The notes under the pieces were generated by a model, which was given only the letters and a program-made list of their open reading frames with translations, was not told the origin of the DNA and made no database searches. Positions 41,073-50,215 of a DNA stretch of 64,000 bases are shown one piece after another. The stretch's first letter is position 1, and every line of letters begins with the position of its first letter. Location: positions 1 through 64,000 of the forward strand of contig JAFUTU010000033.1 of the NCBI GenBank assembly GCA_017484095.1, given 5' to 3'. This DNA is from Ruminococcus sp. Lineage in GTDB: Bacteria > Bacillota > Clostridia > Oscillospirales > Ruminococcaceae. Both the position numbers and the translations under genes were made by a program.

Positions 41073-41189
41073 TCATCTCATTTCTTGTATTTTATATTTC
41101 TCTTATCGTCGAATTGATATGCTTTATTTTTGAGCTGCAAGCGTGGAGCTTACAGCTCGGATTTTTGAATCATTATAATTAATCAGAAT

Positions 41190-41720
41190 TTAGTTGTTCT
41201 TGACAATATATCTGTTGATTAGCACTGTTTTGTCTTTTAACGGTAAATAATCCTCGTCGGTTTTCAAAAATTTACCGCCGCATTTTTGAATGACCCTGAT
41301 AGAAGCAATATTTTCAGTCATAGCATCTATCCTTATTTCAGAATAACCTTTGGAAAACAAATATTCTATCACACAGCGGCAGGCTTCTGTCATATAGCCA
41401 TTACCCCAATATTTCCGCGCCAAATTATATCCTATTACAGGAGTACCATAGACGCCTCCTAAATAACCGACCACATCAATTCCGCCGATTAGCTTATCTT
41501 CTCTTTTTAGCTCTATTGCAAAATTTAGGCGTTCGGGCTTTTCATACTCATCAATCCATAAACTCAGTATCTTCTTTGTTTCTTTAATATCTTTGTGAGT
41601 ACTCCATGTGAGATATTTTGTGACTTCGGGATCGCTTGCCCAGCCAAAGAACATTTCTTGTGCATCCTCTATTGTGAAAGGTCTTAAAATCAGTCTTTTT
41701 GTTTCCAAAGTCAATTTCAT
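41190..41720 (-). CDS. GNAT-family N-acetyltransferase (RimJ/RimL type)
   Basis: A 176-residue acetyltransferase. LETKRLILRPFTIEDA opens the protein as in RimJ/RimL proteins. The acetyl-CoA loop is in ARKYWGNGYMTEA (about residues 101-113), followed by RIDAMTENIASIRVIQKCGG. The substrate is unknown: ribosomal protein, antibiotic or amino acid are all possible. It is preceded 33 bases upstream by an ArsR gene and may be in its transcript. Confidence 0.87.
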   Translation of the reverse strand: MKLTLETKRLILRPFTIEDAQEMFFGWASDPEVTKYLTWSTHKDIKETKKILSLWIDEYEKPERLNFAIELKREDKLIGGIDVVGYLGGVYGTPVIGYNLARKYWGNGYMTEACRCVIEYLFSKGYSEIRIDAMTENIASIRVIQKCGGKFLKTDEDYLPLKDKTVLINRYIVKNN

Positions 41721-41753
41721 ACAATCCGCTCCAAAATTCGATTTATCGCTTTA

Positions 41754-42074
41754 TCACAATTCCTCTTTCACATACTCCGCCAGCGCCGCGATAGTCTCCT
41801 CATTTCTGCGGTAATAAGTCCACTTGCCGTGTCTCTCGGAAAGCAGCAGCCCTGCCCTCTGCAAAGTATCAAGATAATTTGACACCGTTGACGGAGATAG
41901 GTTCGCCTTTGCCTGGATACTGCTGACGCAGACACCGCCTTTGAGGTCAACAGGCTCGCTCAGACAGCCGCCCTGCGGAGGGAAATTGCACTCGGGGTCT
42001 TTGAGCCAATGGAGAATATTAAGCCTTGTTTCGTTTGAGAGTGCTTTGCTGATCTCGATCATATCTATATCCAT
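41754..42074 (-). CDS. ArsR-family winged-helix regulator
   Basis: A 106-residue regulator. ISKALSNETRLNILHWLKDP opens the domain, NLSPSTVSNYLDTLQRAGLL is the recognition helix region, and ERHGKWTYYRR forms the wing. Two cysteines (CNFPPQGGC) lie between helices and could sense metal or redox state. ATG 42074 has AGGTGC. ArsR genes of this kind often control neighbouring reductase genes, here perhaps the now-broken old-yellow-enzyme gene. Confidence 0.87.
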   Translation of the reverse strand: MDIDMIEISKALSNETRLNILHWLKDPECNFPPQGGCLSEPVDLKGGVCVSSIQAKANLSPSTVSNYLDTLQRAGLLLSERHGKWTYYRRNEETIAALAEYVKEEL

Positions 42075-42487
42075 TTTTGCACCTGCTTTCCTGATGTTGA
42101 ATTCATTATAACATACATTTCGTGAATTGCCAATATGTAAAAGTGAATGTTGTGTAAATAATAGCTCTGCCAGGACGCCTCGGCTCTTTCATATTATCAA
42201 AAAATACCTCTCTCATAATCTTCGATATAAAGCCTTATCGAAAAATACAGCTATGTATCGAGCGCATCGGTATTGAGCTTTTCTTTTGCGTCTGTTTCAT
42301 ATCTCTTGACGAAATATTACAGCATAAAAGCCTACAAAGCATTTTGCGATACATCATCATAGTCTCCAACACGGGATATCTCGTTCACTGTAAGTGTCTG
42401 GTGTTTTGAGAAAATATAATATTTCACAAAATATTTCAAATATCCTTTTTTGTAATGCGCCGAAAGTAGAAATTAGATTTTTGTTTC
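42075..42487. other. Gene-free interval, possibly decayed coding DNA
   Basis: No intact gene. On the minus strand, pieces such as KHQTLTVNEISRVGDYDDVSQ and YFVKRYETDAKEKLNTDALD are readable between stops at about 42240-42410, suggesting an old reading frame. I cannot assign a family. Confidence 0.35.
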
Positions 42488-42516
42488 TTGACTTTCAGTT
42501 TTTATTGCAGTATAAT
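42488..42516 (+). promoter_or_regulatory. Promoter of the DUF2798 gene
   Basis: TTGACT (42488) and TATAAT (42511), 17-base spacer. The leader is long (about 130 bases). Confidence 0.65.
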
Positions 42517-42647
42517 AAACAGGTAAATAAAACACAAGCAATGACACACGCAGTACACGGTACATAAGTCTGATCACGGAATGCTTTAATTCTAAGGTCG
42601 GCTCAGTATGGTATTGCGTGTTTTTGCATATTCAGGAGGAATAGTTT

Positions 42648-43223
42648 ATGCCAAGAACACAACTGCAGCGAATGATGTTTGCACTAATGACTGTCATAGT
42701 TACGGTACACGCCTATGTTTTTTACAGCCTTTATGTAGTAAACGGTTCGACACTTATGAGTATCACCGGAAAGAAAGGTGTACTTGATGCGATCAATGCA
42801 ATGGGCGGAGTTTATATTGTAGGGCACAGTCTACCGATCTGGGCAGTAGTGCTTATAGAATTTGTACTTGCTTACACGTTGGAAGTTACAGTCGGTAGTC
42901 CGATGTCATTCAAGCTGGCAAGCAAGGTCTTTGACCCGAGAAAAACTCACCCCGTACTTTTTGAGACCTCCGTCATAAGCGCAACAGTAGCTATAATGTG
43001 TCCTGCAATGAGCTTTATTGCAGCATTTCTTTATTATCCTTATTATGAGGGGTTTAATATTTTTACTTTGCTTGCAAATTGGATAAAGCTTGTTTGCTAT
43101 AATTTTCCTTTTGCATTCTTTTCACAACTTTTCTTTATCCAGCCGCTGATAAGAACAGTATTCAGAACGTACATGGAAAAGATTGCTGGGAACGATCATG
43201 TTGAAGCGGAACAGCCTGCATGA
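42648..43223 (+). CDS. DUF2798-family membrane protein
   Basis: A 191-residue protein with four or five hydrophobic segments. Two similar halves are visible: MMFALMTVIVTVHAYVFYSL near the start and a later VISATVAIMCPAMSFIAAFL, each followed by a segment ending in an Ala/Pro-rich helix (PFAFFSQLFFIQPLIRT). This internal repetition is the DUF2798 pattern. Function unknown. ATG 42648 follows AGGAGGAATAGTTT. Confidence 0.75.
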   Translation: MPRTQLQRMMFALMTVIVTVHAYVFYSLYVVNGSTLMSITGKKGVLDAINAMGGVYIVGHSLPIWAVVLIEFVLAYTLEVTVGSPMSFKLASKVFDPRKTHPVLFETSVISATVAIMCPAMSFIAAFLYYPYYEGFNIFTLLANWIKLVCYNFPFAFFSQLFFIQPLIRTVFRTYMEKIAGNDHVEAEQPA

Positions 43224-43357
43224 GCGTTCAAGTCAGTGTTGATGTAGTTAGTATATTAAAACATTGGAAACAGGACTTAGAGGAAAGAAAAAAGCGGTAG
43301 TGCTACTTCCCTACTGCTTGATCAAGCTTCCTGTGATAAGATGATAAAAGTTAAAGC

Positions 43358-43393
43358 AAAAGGCACACTCCAATAAAGGAATGTGCCTTTTAT
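43358..43393. terminator. Bidirectional terminator
   Basis: AAAGGCACACTCC and GGAATGTGCCTTT form a stem with one mismatch and T-runs on both strands. Confidence 0.88.
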
Positions 43394-43401
43394 GATTCTA
43401 T

Positions 43402-43914
43402 TTAAATATAGCTTACCGTCTCATCAAGCGTTTTTCTCTTCATATGATTTGGAAGCGCGCCAGCTCCCTCCGCCGCATAGCCAAGATCCATTAGCATTAA
43501 TACTTCTTCGTTATCAGGAAGATCAAGTATCTCTGCAGCCTTATCAGGATCAAAATTATTTACCCAACAACTATCAACACCTTCATTGGCTGCTGCGAGA
43601 ATTATATGCGTTGCTACGATAGTTGCATCTTCAATACCGGAATCACGTTTTCCTCCCGGGTACGTGTAAACATTATCTTTGTCGAACGCAACCGCCAGCA
43701 TTGTTGCAGCACCATAACGGCACGGTGTGATCTGATCTATCTTAGTAAGGGCATCTTCTGACTGTATCACGTAAATATGCTGCTCCTGCAAGTTCTTAGC
43801 TGTCGGAGCTAGTCTTCCCGCTTCAAGAATAGCTGTTAGTTTTTCGGCCTCAACCTTCCTATCGCTGTACTTCTTGCAAGAATATCGGTTTTTGACAACT
43901 TCATTAAACTCCAT
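43402..43914 (-). CDS. Nitroreductase-family flavoprotein
   Basis: A 170-residue FMN-dependent oxidoreductase. NRYSCKKYSDRKV at the N-terminus holds the FMN-phosphate-binding Arg/Ser pattern. APTAKNLQEQHIYV and the later HIILAAANEGVDSCWVNNF, EEVLMLMDLGYAAEGA match the short nitroreductase family. It reduces nitro compounds, quinones or flavins with NAD(P)H; the true substrate is unknown. It is monocistronic. Confidence 0.9.
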   Translation of the reverse strand: MEFNEVVKNRYSCKKYSDRKVEAEKLTAILEAGRLAPTAKNLQEQHIYVIQSEDALTKIDQITPCRYGAATMLAVAFDKDNVYTYPGGKRDSGIEDATIVATHIILAAANEGVDSCWVNNFDPDKAAEILDLPDNEEVLMLMDLGYAAEGAGALPNHMKRKTLDETVSYI

Positions 43915-44065
43915 GATTTTCCCTCCGTTATTTAATAATACATGATAATACAGATCGCTCGATAGAGATGAGCACTTCGGATTACCTCTTCCTTTGCGAT
44001 CATTATTTCTTATATGATTATATCATAGTTTTTAATTCTTTTCAAGTCATAAATAAGCATAAAAT

Positions 44066-44093
44066 CGGCATATAGTTCTATTACTATATGCCG
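44066..44093. terminator. Terminator after the ABC permease gene
   Basis: CGGCATATAG and CTATATGCCG arms, ten perfect base pairs, just past the permease stop. Confidence 0.75.
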
Positions 44094-44104
44094 ATATAGA
44101 ATAT

Positions 44105-44863
44105 TTACAATGGCAGGTCTTTTTTCTTGAAAACGATCTGACCCAAGCCAAAAGCCACAACTGCAATTACCGCAGGGTATATCATTTTTTCTATCCAGTC
44201 ATTATTTGCAAAAAGCACTGATCGATAATCATAGAAGCTGCAAACTGTTAAGTATTTAAACTTGTCAAGACCGTTAACACCGAGATTTCCAAACATTGCA
44301 AGCATATTGGCAAGTATCGAAACACCTACAAATGCTCCGCTTAATCCTATTGTGTACTTAGAGGAACTGAAAACACCAGAAAACATGAAGCAGACTCCTG
44401 CAAGAGCTATACACACCATAAGTGCCGAAAGGTTCACCTGCAATATCATCTTGCTTGTAAGATCACCGGAGAGCATTGTATAACCCAGCGTTGCCATTGA
44501 TACTGGCTTTGAGTGATTTACAAGAAGGTGTGCGCCTGTCTGTATAGCAAACATTAAAACAAGTGAATTTACCAGGAAAAATGATTGTGTAAATGTCACA
44601 GAACTTCGCTTTACAGGTGTTGAAAGCACATAAGCCATTGAGCCGCGGTCGACCTGCGATGCAAGCAGCTTATTGCTGGTCACCAGAACATATATCCCCG
44701 GCAGTATCGTTGTCATCATTCCGTAAAAAATCGTAAAAAGCAATGATCTTGTCATATCAAGCATCGAAAACTGTACGCACAGCAATGTCATAACTCCTGT
44801 CATGCTGCCCCACATAACTGCATTTGATTTCATTGACTGTTTTAAAAGTGGTATACTAAGCAC
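44105..44863 (-). CDS. ABC-2 type transporter permease
   Basis: A 252-residue permease with about six transmembrane helices, the only permease of this four-gene operon. GTG 44863 is used, eight bases after GGAGG, and overlaps the ATPase gene by eight bases. The sequence TSNKLLASQVDRGSMAYVLSTPVKRSSVTFTQ (read in parts) between helices 2 and 3 is the typical cytoplasmic coupling region of clostridial ABC-2 permeases. Confidence 0.82.
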   Translation of the reverse strand: MLSIPLLKQSMKSNAVMWGSMTGVMTLLCVQFSMLDMTRSLLFTIFYGMMTTILPGIYVLVTSNKLLASQVDRGSMAYVLSTPVKRSSVTFTQSFFLVNSLVLMFAIQTGAHLLVNHSKPVSMATLGYTMLSGDLTSKMILQVNLSALMVCIALAGVCFMFSGVFSSSKYTIGLSGAFVGVSILANMLAMFGNLGVNGLDKFKYLTVCSFYDYRSVLFANNDWIEKMIYPAVIAVVAFGLGQIVFKKKDLPL

Positions 44864-45770
44864 TGATTTTTCCTCCCTTATCTATTATCTCCGTGTAATG
44901 GTCTTCAAGTGTGAATGGTTTGTACTTCATATATCTCAGATCATACTGACTGATCTCTTCAAACATATCATTTATTGAATCAGGTGATATTTCAAGGTCG
45001 ATATGAAGGTACTGTTTGTTTTTATGATCTATTTCAAAGCAGGTGCTGCTTATAAAGCTGTCATATTCCGCTTCTGTTTTAAAACCAAGCCTGTATTTTT
45101 GCGAAATTTCGTCTGTTACAGATGATCTGTCCGTAATATCTATCTGTTTTCCGTCATTAATAAACAGAACTCTGTCGGCAGTGTCATCGAGTTCTTTAAA
45201 TATGTGGCTGGAAATAAGCACCGTTGCTCCTCTTTGTTTTTCTTTAAGTATAAGCTCGATCAAAGCATCTCTCATTAAAGGGTCAAGGCCTGTCGAAGGC
45301 TCATCAAGCATCAGAATATCAGGCCGTGACATAAATGCAGTAACAAGTGCCGTTTTCTGCTTCATGCCTTTGCTCATTCTTTTTAGCGAGGCATCAGTGT
45401 CAAGCTTGAACATATTGACAAGAGTGTTTATATATTCCCTGTCCTTTATTCCAAGAAAACCTGCCTGAATTTTCAGAAAAGATGTGCCAGTTCCGACATC
45501 GGGAAAATCTATCTCACCGGGCACATATCCTACGTGCTTCATTATTTTGCTTGAATCTCGTCTGCAATCCATTCCCATGATCTCACAGCTGCCGCTGTCA
45601 GGAGTAAGAAAGCCCATGAGGTGCCGCAGTGTAGTTGTTTTACCCGAGCCGTTAGTTCCGACGATCCCGAAAACCTCTCCCCTTTTTACTGTAAAGTCAA
45701 AATTAAAAATGCCTTTTCCATTGCCGTAATCTTTTGTCAGGTCGTTAATTCTTATTATCTCGTCATGCAT
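44856..45770 (-). CDS. ABC transporter ATP-binding protein, second of two
   Basis: A 304-residue ATPase with Walker A GTNGSGKTT, signature MSKGMKQKT, Walker B ILMLDEPSTG and H-loop SSHIF, followed by an extra domain of about 90 residues. ATG 45770 follows GGAGGTGTCAGCT; five extra residues of a longer frame overlap the upstream gene. It is a paralogue of the ATPase at 45763-46683 (same DYGxGxG-F opening, same DPLMRD/DPIMQE region), so the transporter may be driven by an ATPase heterodimer. Confidence 0.9.
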   Translation of the reverse strand: MHDEIIRINDLTKDYGNGKGIFNFDFTVKRGEVFGIVGTNGSGKTTTLRHLMGFLTPDSGSCEIMGMDCRRDSSKIMKHVGYVPGEIDFPDVGTGTSFLKIQAGFLGIKDREYINTLVNMFKLDTDASLKRMSKGMKQKTALVTAFMSRPDILMLDEPSTGLDPLMRDALIELILKEKQRGATVLISSHIFKELDDTADRVLFINDGKQIDITDRSSVTDEISQKYRLGFKTEAEYDSFISSTCFEIDHKNKQYLHIDLEISPDSINDMFEEISQYDLRYMKYKPFTLEDHYTEIIDKGGKISA

Positions 45771-46683
45771 AGCTGACACCTCCAAAGCTCCTGTCGTTTT
45801 TATAAAAGTGCATAAAATACTCTTCTAGTGTTACAGAGTGCTCTGAAAAAGCCTTGATCTTAAATTTTCTTATTACTGAAATAAATTTATTTATGTCTTC
45901 ATCATCAACAACTACTGCACATTTCAGAGTTGATCTGTCTCTTAATTTAAAGTCTAGCTCCGATCTTCCAAAATCAGCAAAGTCCTTAGGATCATCAAAT
46001 TCAACTGTCATAATATTGTGCAGTCCGTGCTTTATCTGAGCTGCATCTACAGAAGATATGAGCCTTCCGTCTTTTATTATAGCTATCCTGTCGCAGAGAG
46101 CTTCAACCTCACTGAATATATGGCTGGAAAGCAATATCGACTTCCCTCTTTGCTTTTCTTCTTTGATAAAATCTATGAACGTTTCCTGCATTATAGGATC
46201 AAGTCCGCTTGTCGGTTCATCAAGTAGAAGTATGTCAGGATCATTCATAAATGCCGTTACGACTGCAAGCTTTCTTTTTTCACCGATACTCATTCTCTTA
46301 ACGCTTCCGGAAGGATCGAGTTCAAACTTATCCAACAGGTATCTGACTCTATCGTCGTTCTTACTTTTTTTCATATCCTGCATCATTTTGATGAACTGAT
46401 ATCCGTTTAGACCTTCAGGTAAGGAGACCTCACCAGGCAGATAACCAACGCTCTGCATTATTTTATTGTGTTCCTTTGTACAGTTAAGACCGTTTATCTC
46501 AACTTTTCCGCTCTGCGGCTTAGAAAAGCCCATAAGATGTCTCATTGTAGTTGATTTTCCTGCTCCATTCGGACCGAGAAAGCCAAGAGTTTCTCCATCG
46601 CCTACATTAAAGCTTACTTCAAACACTCCCCTGCCGTGACCGTAATCATGTGTAAGTTCATTTACGTTTATTATATTGTTCAT
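45763..46683 (-). CDS. ABC transporter ATP-binding protein, first of two
   Basis: A 306-residue ATPase with Walker A GPNGAGKST, signature MSIGEKRKL, Walker B ILLLDEPTSG and H-loop SSHIF, plus a C-terminal extra domain of about 90 residues. Its final codons overlap the start of the second ATPase gene, and its own start overlaps the small membrane protein gene by four bases, so the whole operon is translationally coupled. Confidence 0.9.
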   Translation of the reverse strand: MNNIINVNELTHDYGHGRGVFEVSFNVGDGETLGFLGPNGAGKSTTMRHLMGFSKPQSGKVEINGLNCTKEHNKIMQSVGYLPGEVSLPEGLNGYQFIKMMQDMKKSKNDDRVRYLLDKFELDPSGSVKRMSIGEKRKLAVVTAFMNDPDILLLDEPTSGLDPIMQETFIDFIKEEKQRGKSILLSSHIFSEVEALCDRIAIIKDGRLISSVDAAQIKHGLHNIMTVEFDDPKDFADFGRSELDFKLRDRSTLKCAVVVDDEDINKFISVIRKFKIKAFSEHSVTLEEYFMHFYKNDRSFGGVSYA

Positions 46684-47030
46684 TCTGCACCCTCCTCTTG
46701 TATCATTTTGCTGAGACTTAGTATTCGCGGTGCAAGTTCAGCCTTCTTTTCATTAAATATCCGTTTGAACACGGGATAAGCCGCAACTGCGATCGCAGCG
46801 CCTATAACACTGATGATGATACCTAAGATCATCATATCCCATACCATAACACAGCTCATACCAAAGCCCATTATCAGCGTTCCTGCTATGCCTATACACA
46901 GAGCCGTTATCTGTGCCTTTTGTGTTGCCTTTTTGTCGAGTAGTCTAAGCTCCTCTATCGGTGTGAGTACTGTGGGCTCACTATTATACTTTTCCTCTAT
47001 TCTTTTTGCTTCAACTGTTATCTTATCCAT
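46680..47030 (-). CDS. Small two-helix membrane protein of the ABC operon
   Basis: A 116-residue protein (start at the second ATG, 47030, nine bases after GGAGG; ATG 47036 lies too near the site). A charged N-terminal helix of about 40 residues precedes two hydrophobic segments (about 41-63 and 68-88) and a Lys-rich cytoplasmic tail. It begins the operon with two ATPases and one permease and could be an accessory subunit. No family name is given. Confidence 0.7.
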   Translation of the reverse strand: MDKITVEAKRIEEKYNSEPTVLTPIEELRLLDKKATQKAQITALCIGIAGTLIMGFGMSCVMVWDMMILGIIISVIGAAIAVAAYPVFKRIFNEKKAELAPRILSLSKMIQEEGAE

Positions 47031-47280
47031 TTTCATATACCTCCATGTTCCAGCCTTTAGTATGTCTATACTTTACCTTCCTTTTGTTTGCGAGTTGTTT
47101 TAGAAATGTTTCAGAAATATTAAACGGAATTAATAATTAATACTTTTATAATCCACGCTTTGTATCACCGTTCGGAGAAGTCTGATATGATATTTTAATT
47201 ATTATAAGGTAGCAGCAAGATACAGCAAAAATGATTACCTTAAAGCCTTTTTAATGAGATCATAGGCGTAATATGCATAA

Positions 47281-47315
47281 AAAGACCTCACAGCCTAAAC
47301 TGTGAGGTCTGAATG
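47281..47315 (-). terminator. Terminator after ppdK
   Basis: AGACCTCACAG (47283-47293) and CTGTGAGGTCT (47300-47310) form a perfect 11-base stem with a T-run on the minus strand. The remaining 47037-47280 interval holds only the upstream region of the ABC operon. Confidence 0.92.
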
Positions 47316-47344
47316 TTTTTAATCAGAGATCAAAACATATCAAT

Positions 47345-49972
47345 TTACTTTGCATCGGCGATAGCAGCCTGAGCAGCAGCCAGTCTAGCGATCGGCACCC
47401 TGAAAGGTGAGCAAGATACATAGTCAAGTCCTATCTTGTGGCAGAACTCAACAGATGTAGGATCACCACCGTGCTCGCCGCAGATACCGCAGTGAAGCGA
47501 AGGATTAACAGGCTTACCAAGCTTGATAGCCATCTCCATCAGCTTACCAACACCTGTCTGGTCAAGCTTAGCAAACGGATCGTTCTCAAAGATCTTCTTG
47601 TCATAGTAAGCTGTAAGGAACTTACCAGCATCGTCTCTTGAGAAGCCATAGGTCATCTGAGTCAGGTCGTTTGTACCGAAGCAGAAGAAGTCAGCGTTTG
47701 CAGCGATCTCGTCAGCCGTAAGAGCAGCTCTCGGGATCTCGATCATTGTGCCAACCTCATACTTGAGATCAGCTCCGGCCTCAGCTATAACAGCATCAGC
47801 AGCTTCAACTACTACCTTCTTAACAAACTTGAGCTCCTTAACATCGCCAACCAGCGGGATCATTATCTCAGGCTTAACGTTCCAGTCAGCATGTGCCTTC
47901 TGAACGTTGATAGCAGCCTTGATAACAGCTCTGGTCTGCATTGCAGCGATCTCAGGATAAGTAACTGCAAGACGGCATCCACGGTGACCCATCATCGGGT
48001 TGAACTCATGGAGTCCTGCAATAAGAGCCTTGATAGACTCAACAGATTTGCCCTGTGCATCTGCAAGAGCCTTGATGTCATCTTCCTCAGTAGGAACGAA
48101 CTCGTGAAGCGGAGGATCGAGGAATCTGATAGTAACAGGGTTACCTTCAAGAGCCTCATAAAGAGCCTCGAAGTCGCTCTGCTGCATAGGCTCGATCTTT
48201 GCAAGAGCAGCCTCTCTCTCCTCAACAGTGTCAGCACAGATCATCTCTCTGAAAGCAGCGATTCTGTCAGCATCAAAGAACATATGCTCTGTACGGCAAA
48301 GTCCGATGCCCTCAGCGCCGAGCTCTCTTGCCTTCTTAGCGTCAGCAGGAGTATCAGCGTTTGTTCTTACCTTAAGAGTTCTGTACTTGTCAGCCCAATC
48401 CATTATTCTTCCGAACTCACCGGCGATCTGAGCATCAACAGTAGGAATAACCTCGCCATAGATGTTACCTGTAGTACCATCGATAGAGATGTAGTCACCC
48501 TCAACATATGTTTTTCCGCCAAGCTCGAACTTCTTGTTAGCTTCGTCCATCTTGATATCGCCGCAGCCGGAAACGCAGCACTCGCCCATTCCTCTTGCAA
48601 CAACTGCAGCGTGTGATGTCATACCGCCGCGAACTGTAAGGATACCCTGTGCAGCCTTCATACCTGTGATGTCCTCAGGAGAAGTCTCAAGTCTTACGAG
48701 AACGACCTTCTCACCTTTTTCAGCCCAAGCAACAGCATCGTCAGCTGTGAATACGATCTTACCGCAAGCAGCTCCTGGTGAAGCACCAAGGCCCTTGCCG
48801 ATCGGTGTAGCAGCCTTAAGAGCAGCAGCATCGAACTGTGGGTGGAGAAGTGTGTCAAGGTTTCTAGGATCGATCATTGCAACAGCTTCCTGCTCAGTTC
48901 TCATTCCCTCGTCAACGAGGTCACAAGCGATCTTGAGAGCAGCCTGTGCAGTTCTCTTACCGTTTCTTGTCTGAAGCATATATAGCTTTCTGTTCTCAAC
49001 AGTGAACTCCATATCCTGCATATCTCTGTAGTGATCCTCAAGTGTCTTGCAAACATTCTGGAACTGCTCAAAAGCCTCCGGGAATGTTTCAGCCATCTGA
49101 GAAATAGGCATAGGAGTACGAACGCCAGCAACAACGTCCTCACCCTGTGCATTAGTCAGGAACTCGCCCATGAGCTTCTTCTCGCCGGTAGCAGGATCAC
49201 GTGTAAATGCAACACCTGTACCGCAATCGTCACCCATGTTACCGAATGCCATAGACTGAACGTTAACAGCAGTACCCCAGCTGAACGGGATATCGTTGTC
49301 ACGTCTGTAAACGTTAGCTCTCGGGTTATCCCAGCTGCGGAATACAGCCTTGATAGCTCCCATAAGCTGCTCCTTAGGATCGTCAGGGAAATCAACGCCT
49401 ATCTTAGACTTGTACTCAGCCTTGAACTGACTAGCAAGCTCCTTCAGGTCGTCAGCATCGAGCTCAACGTCCTGCTTAACGCCCTTCTTATCCTTCATTT
49501 CATCGATAAGTTCTTCGAAGTACTTCTTACCAACTTCCATAACTACATCAGAATACATCTGGATGAATCTTCTGTAGCAGTCCCAAGCCCATCTCGCATT
49601 ACCTGACTTAGCAGCGATAGTCTCAACAACTGTCTCGTTAAGACCAAGGTTAAGGATGGTGTCCATCATACCGGGCATTGATGCTCTCGCACCGGAACGT
49701 ACGGAAACAAGAAGAGGATTCTCCTTATCGCCGAATTTCTTGCCTGTAATTTCCTCCATCTTTACGATATACTCATTGATCTCAGCCTGGATCTCATCAC
49801 TTATTCCGCCGTCCTCATAATACTGAGTACAAGCCTCGGTAGTGATTGTAAAGCCCTGAGGAACAGGGAGGCCGATGTTTGTCATCTCAGCAAGGTTAGC
49901 ACCCTTACCGCCGAGAAGCTCTCTCATATTGGCGTTGCCTTCTGAGAAAAGATAACAATACTTCTTTGCCAT
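47345..49972 (-). CDS. ppdK: Pyruvate, phosphate dikinase
   Basis: An 875-residue enzyme interconverting pyruvate, ATP and phosphate with phosphoenolpyruvate, AMP and pyrophosphate, a central glycolytic or gluconeogenic step in clostridia. It has the N-terminal nucleotide-binding domain (LLGGKGANLAEMTNIGLPVP), the swivelling phosphohistidine domain with GGMTSHAAVVARGMG (His about 455), and the C-terminal PEP/pyruvate domain with SLHCGICGEHGGDP. Length is standard. The start ATG 49972 follows TTGGAGGTAGAAAACC; a longer frame adds 18 residues without support. Dense, uniform codon use and antisense open frames point to high expression. Confidence 0.96.
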   Translation of the reverse strand: MAKKYCYLFSEGNANMRELLGGKGANLAEMTNIGLPVPQGFTITTEACTQYYEDGGISDEIQAEINEYIVKMEEITGKKFGDKENPLLVSVRSGARASMPGMMDTILNLGLNETVVETIAAKSGNARWAWDCYRRFIQMYSDVVMEVGKKYFEELIDEMKDKKGVKQDVELDADDLKELASQFKAEYKSKIGVDFPDDPKEQLMGAIKAVFRSWDNPRANVYRRDNDIPFSWGTAVNVQSMAFGNMGDDCGTGVAFTRDPATGEKKLMGEFLTNAQGEDVVAGVRTPMPISQMAETFPEAFEQFQNVCKTLEDHYRDMQDMEFTVENRKLYMLQTRNGKRTAQAALKIACDLVDEGMRTEQEAVAMIDPRNLDTLLHPQFDAAALKAATPIGKGLGASPGAACGKIVFTADDAVAWAEKGEKVVLVRLETSPEDITGMKAAQGILTVRGGMTSHAAVVARGMGECCVSGCGDIKMDEANKKFELGGKTYVEGDYISIDGTTGNIYGEVIPTVDAQIAGEFGRIMDWADKYRTLKVRTNADTPADAKKARELGAEGIGLCRTEHMFFDADRIAAFREMICADTVEEREAALAKIEPMQQSDFEALYEALEGNPVTIRFLDPPLHEFVPTEEDDIKALADAQGKSVESIKALIAGLHEFNPMMGHRGCRLAVTYPEIAAMQTRAVIKAAINVQKAHADWNVKPEIMIPLVGDVKELKFVKKVVVEAADAVIAEAGADLKYEVGTMIEIPRAALTADEIAANADFFCFGTNDLTQMTYGFSRDDAGKFLTAYYDKKIFENDPFAKLDQTGVGKLMEMAIKLGKPVNPSLHCGICGEHGGDPTSVEFCHKIGLDYVSCSPFRVPIARLAAAQAAIADAK

Positions 49973-50215
49973 TGGTTTTCTACCTCCAATTATTATTGAC
50001 TTTCCGTATTCCGGCGGACACAACATCCGCAGGATACAGGATACTTATATTATAACAGACTTTGAGCAAAATTACCATAGTTTTATACCAATTTCAAGCA
50101 CAAAATCTTAAACAATCTTTCTTGTGGATTTATGTGCACCTTGCACAAACAGCCGTCTGCGATAACGCAAACGGCTGTTACAGATATATAAAAATACTAT
50201 GAATAAACAGTAAAA

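Noticed and set aside
47891..49606. Large plus-strand open frames of 241, 146 and 191 residues inside ppdK
   Set aside because: They are antisense shadows of a highly biased coding sequence, with no ribosome sites and low-complexity Ser/Leu-rich translations.
50149..50180. Intrinsic terminator after the DUF4261 gene
   Set aside because: The hairpin is strong but has no T-run on the minus strand, so it is mentioned with the gene and not listed as a terminator.
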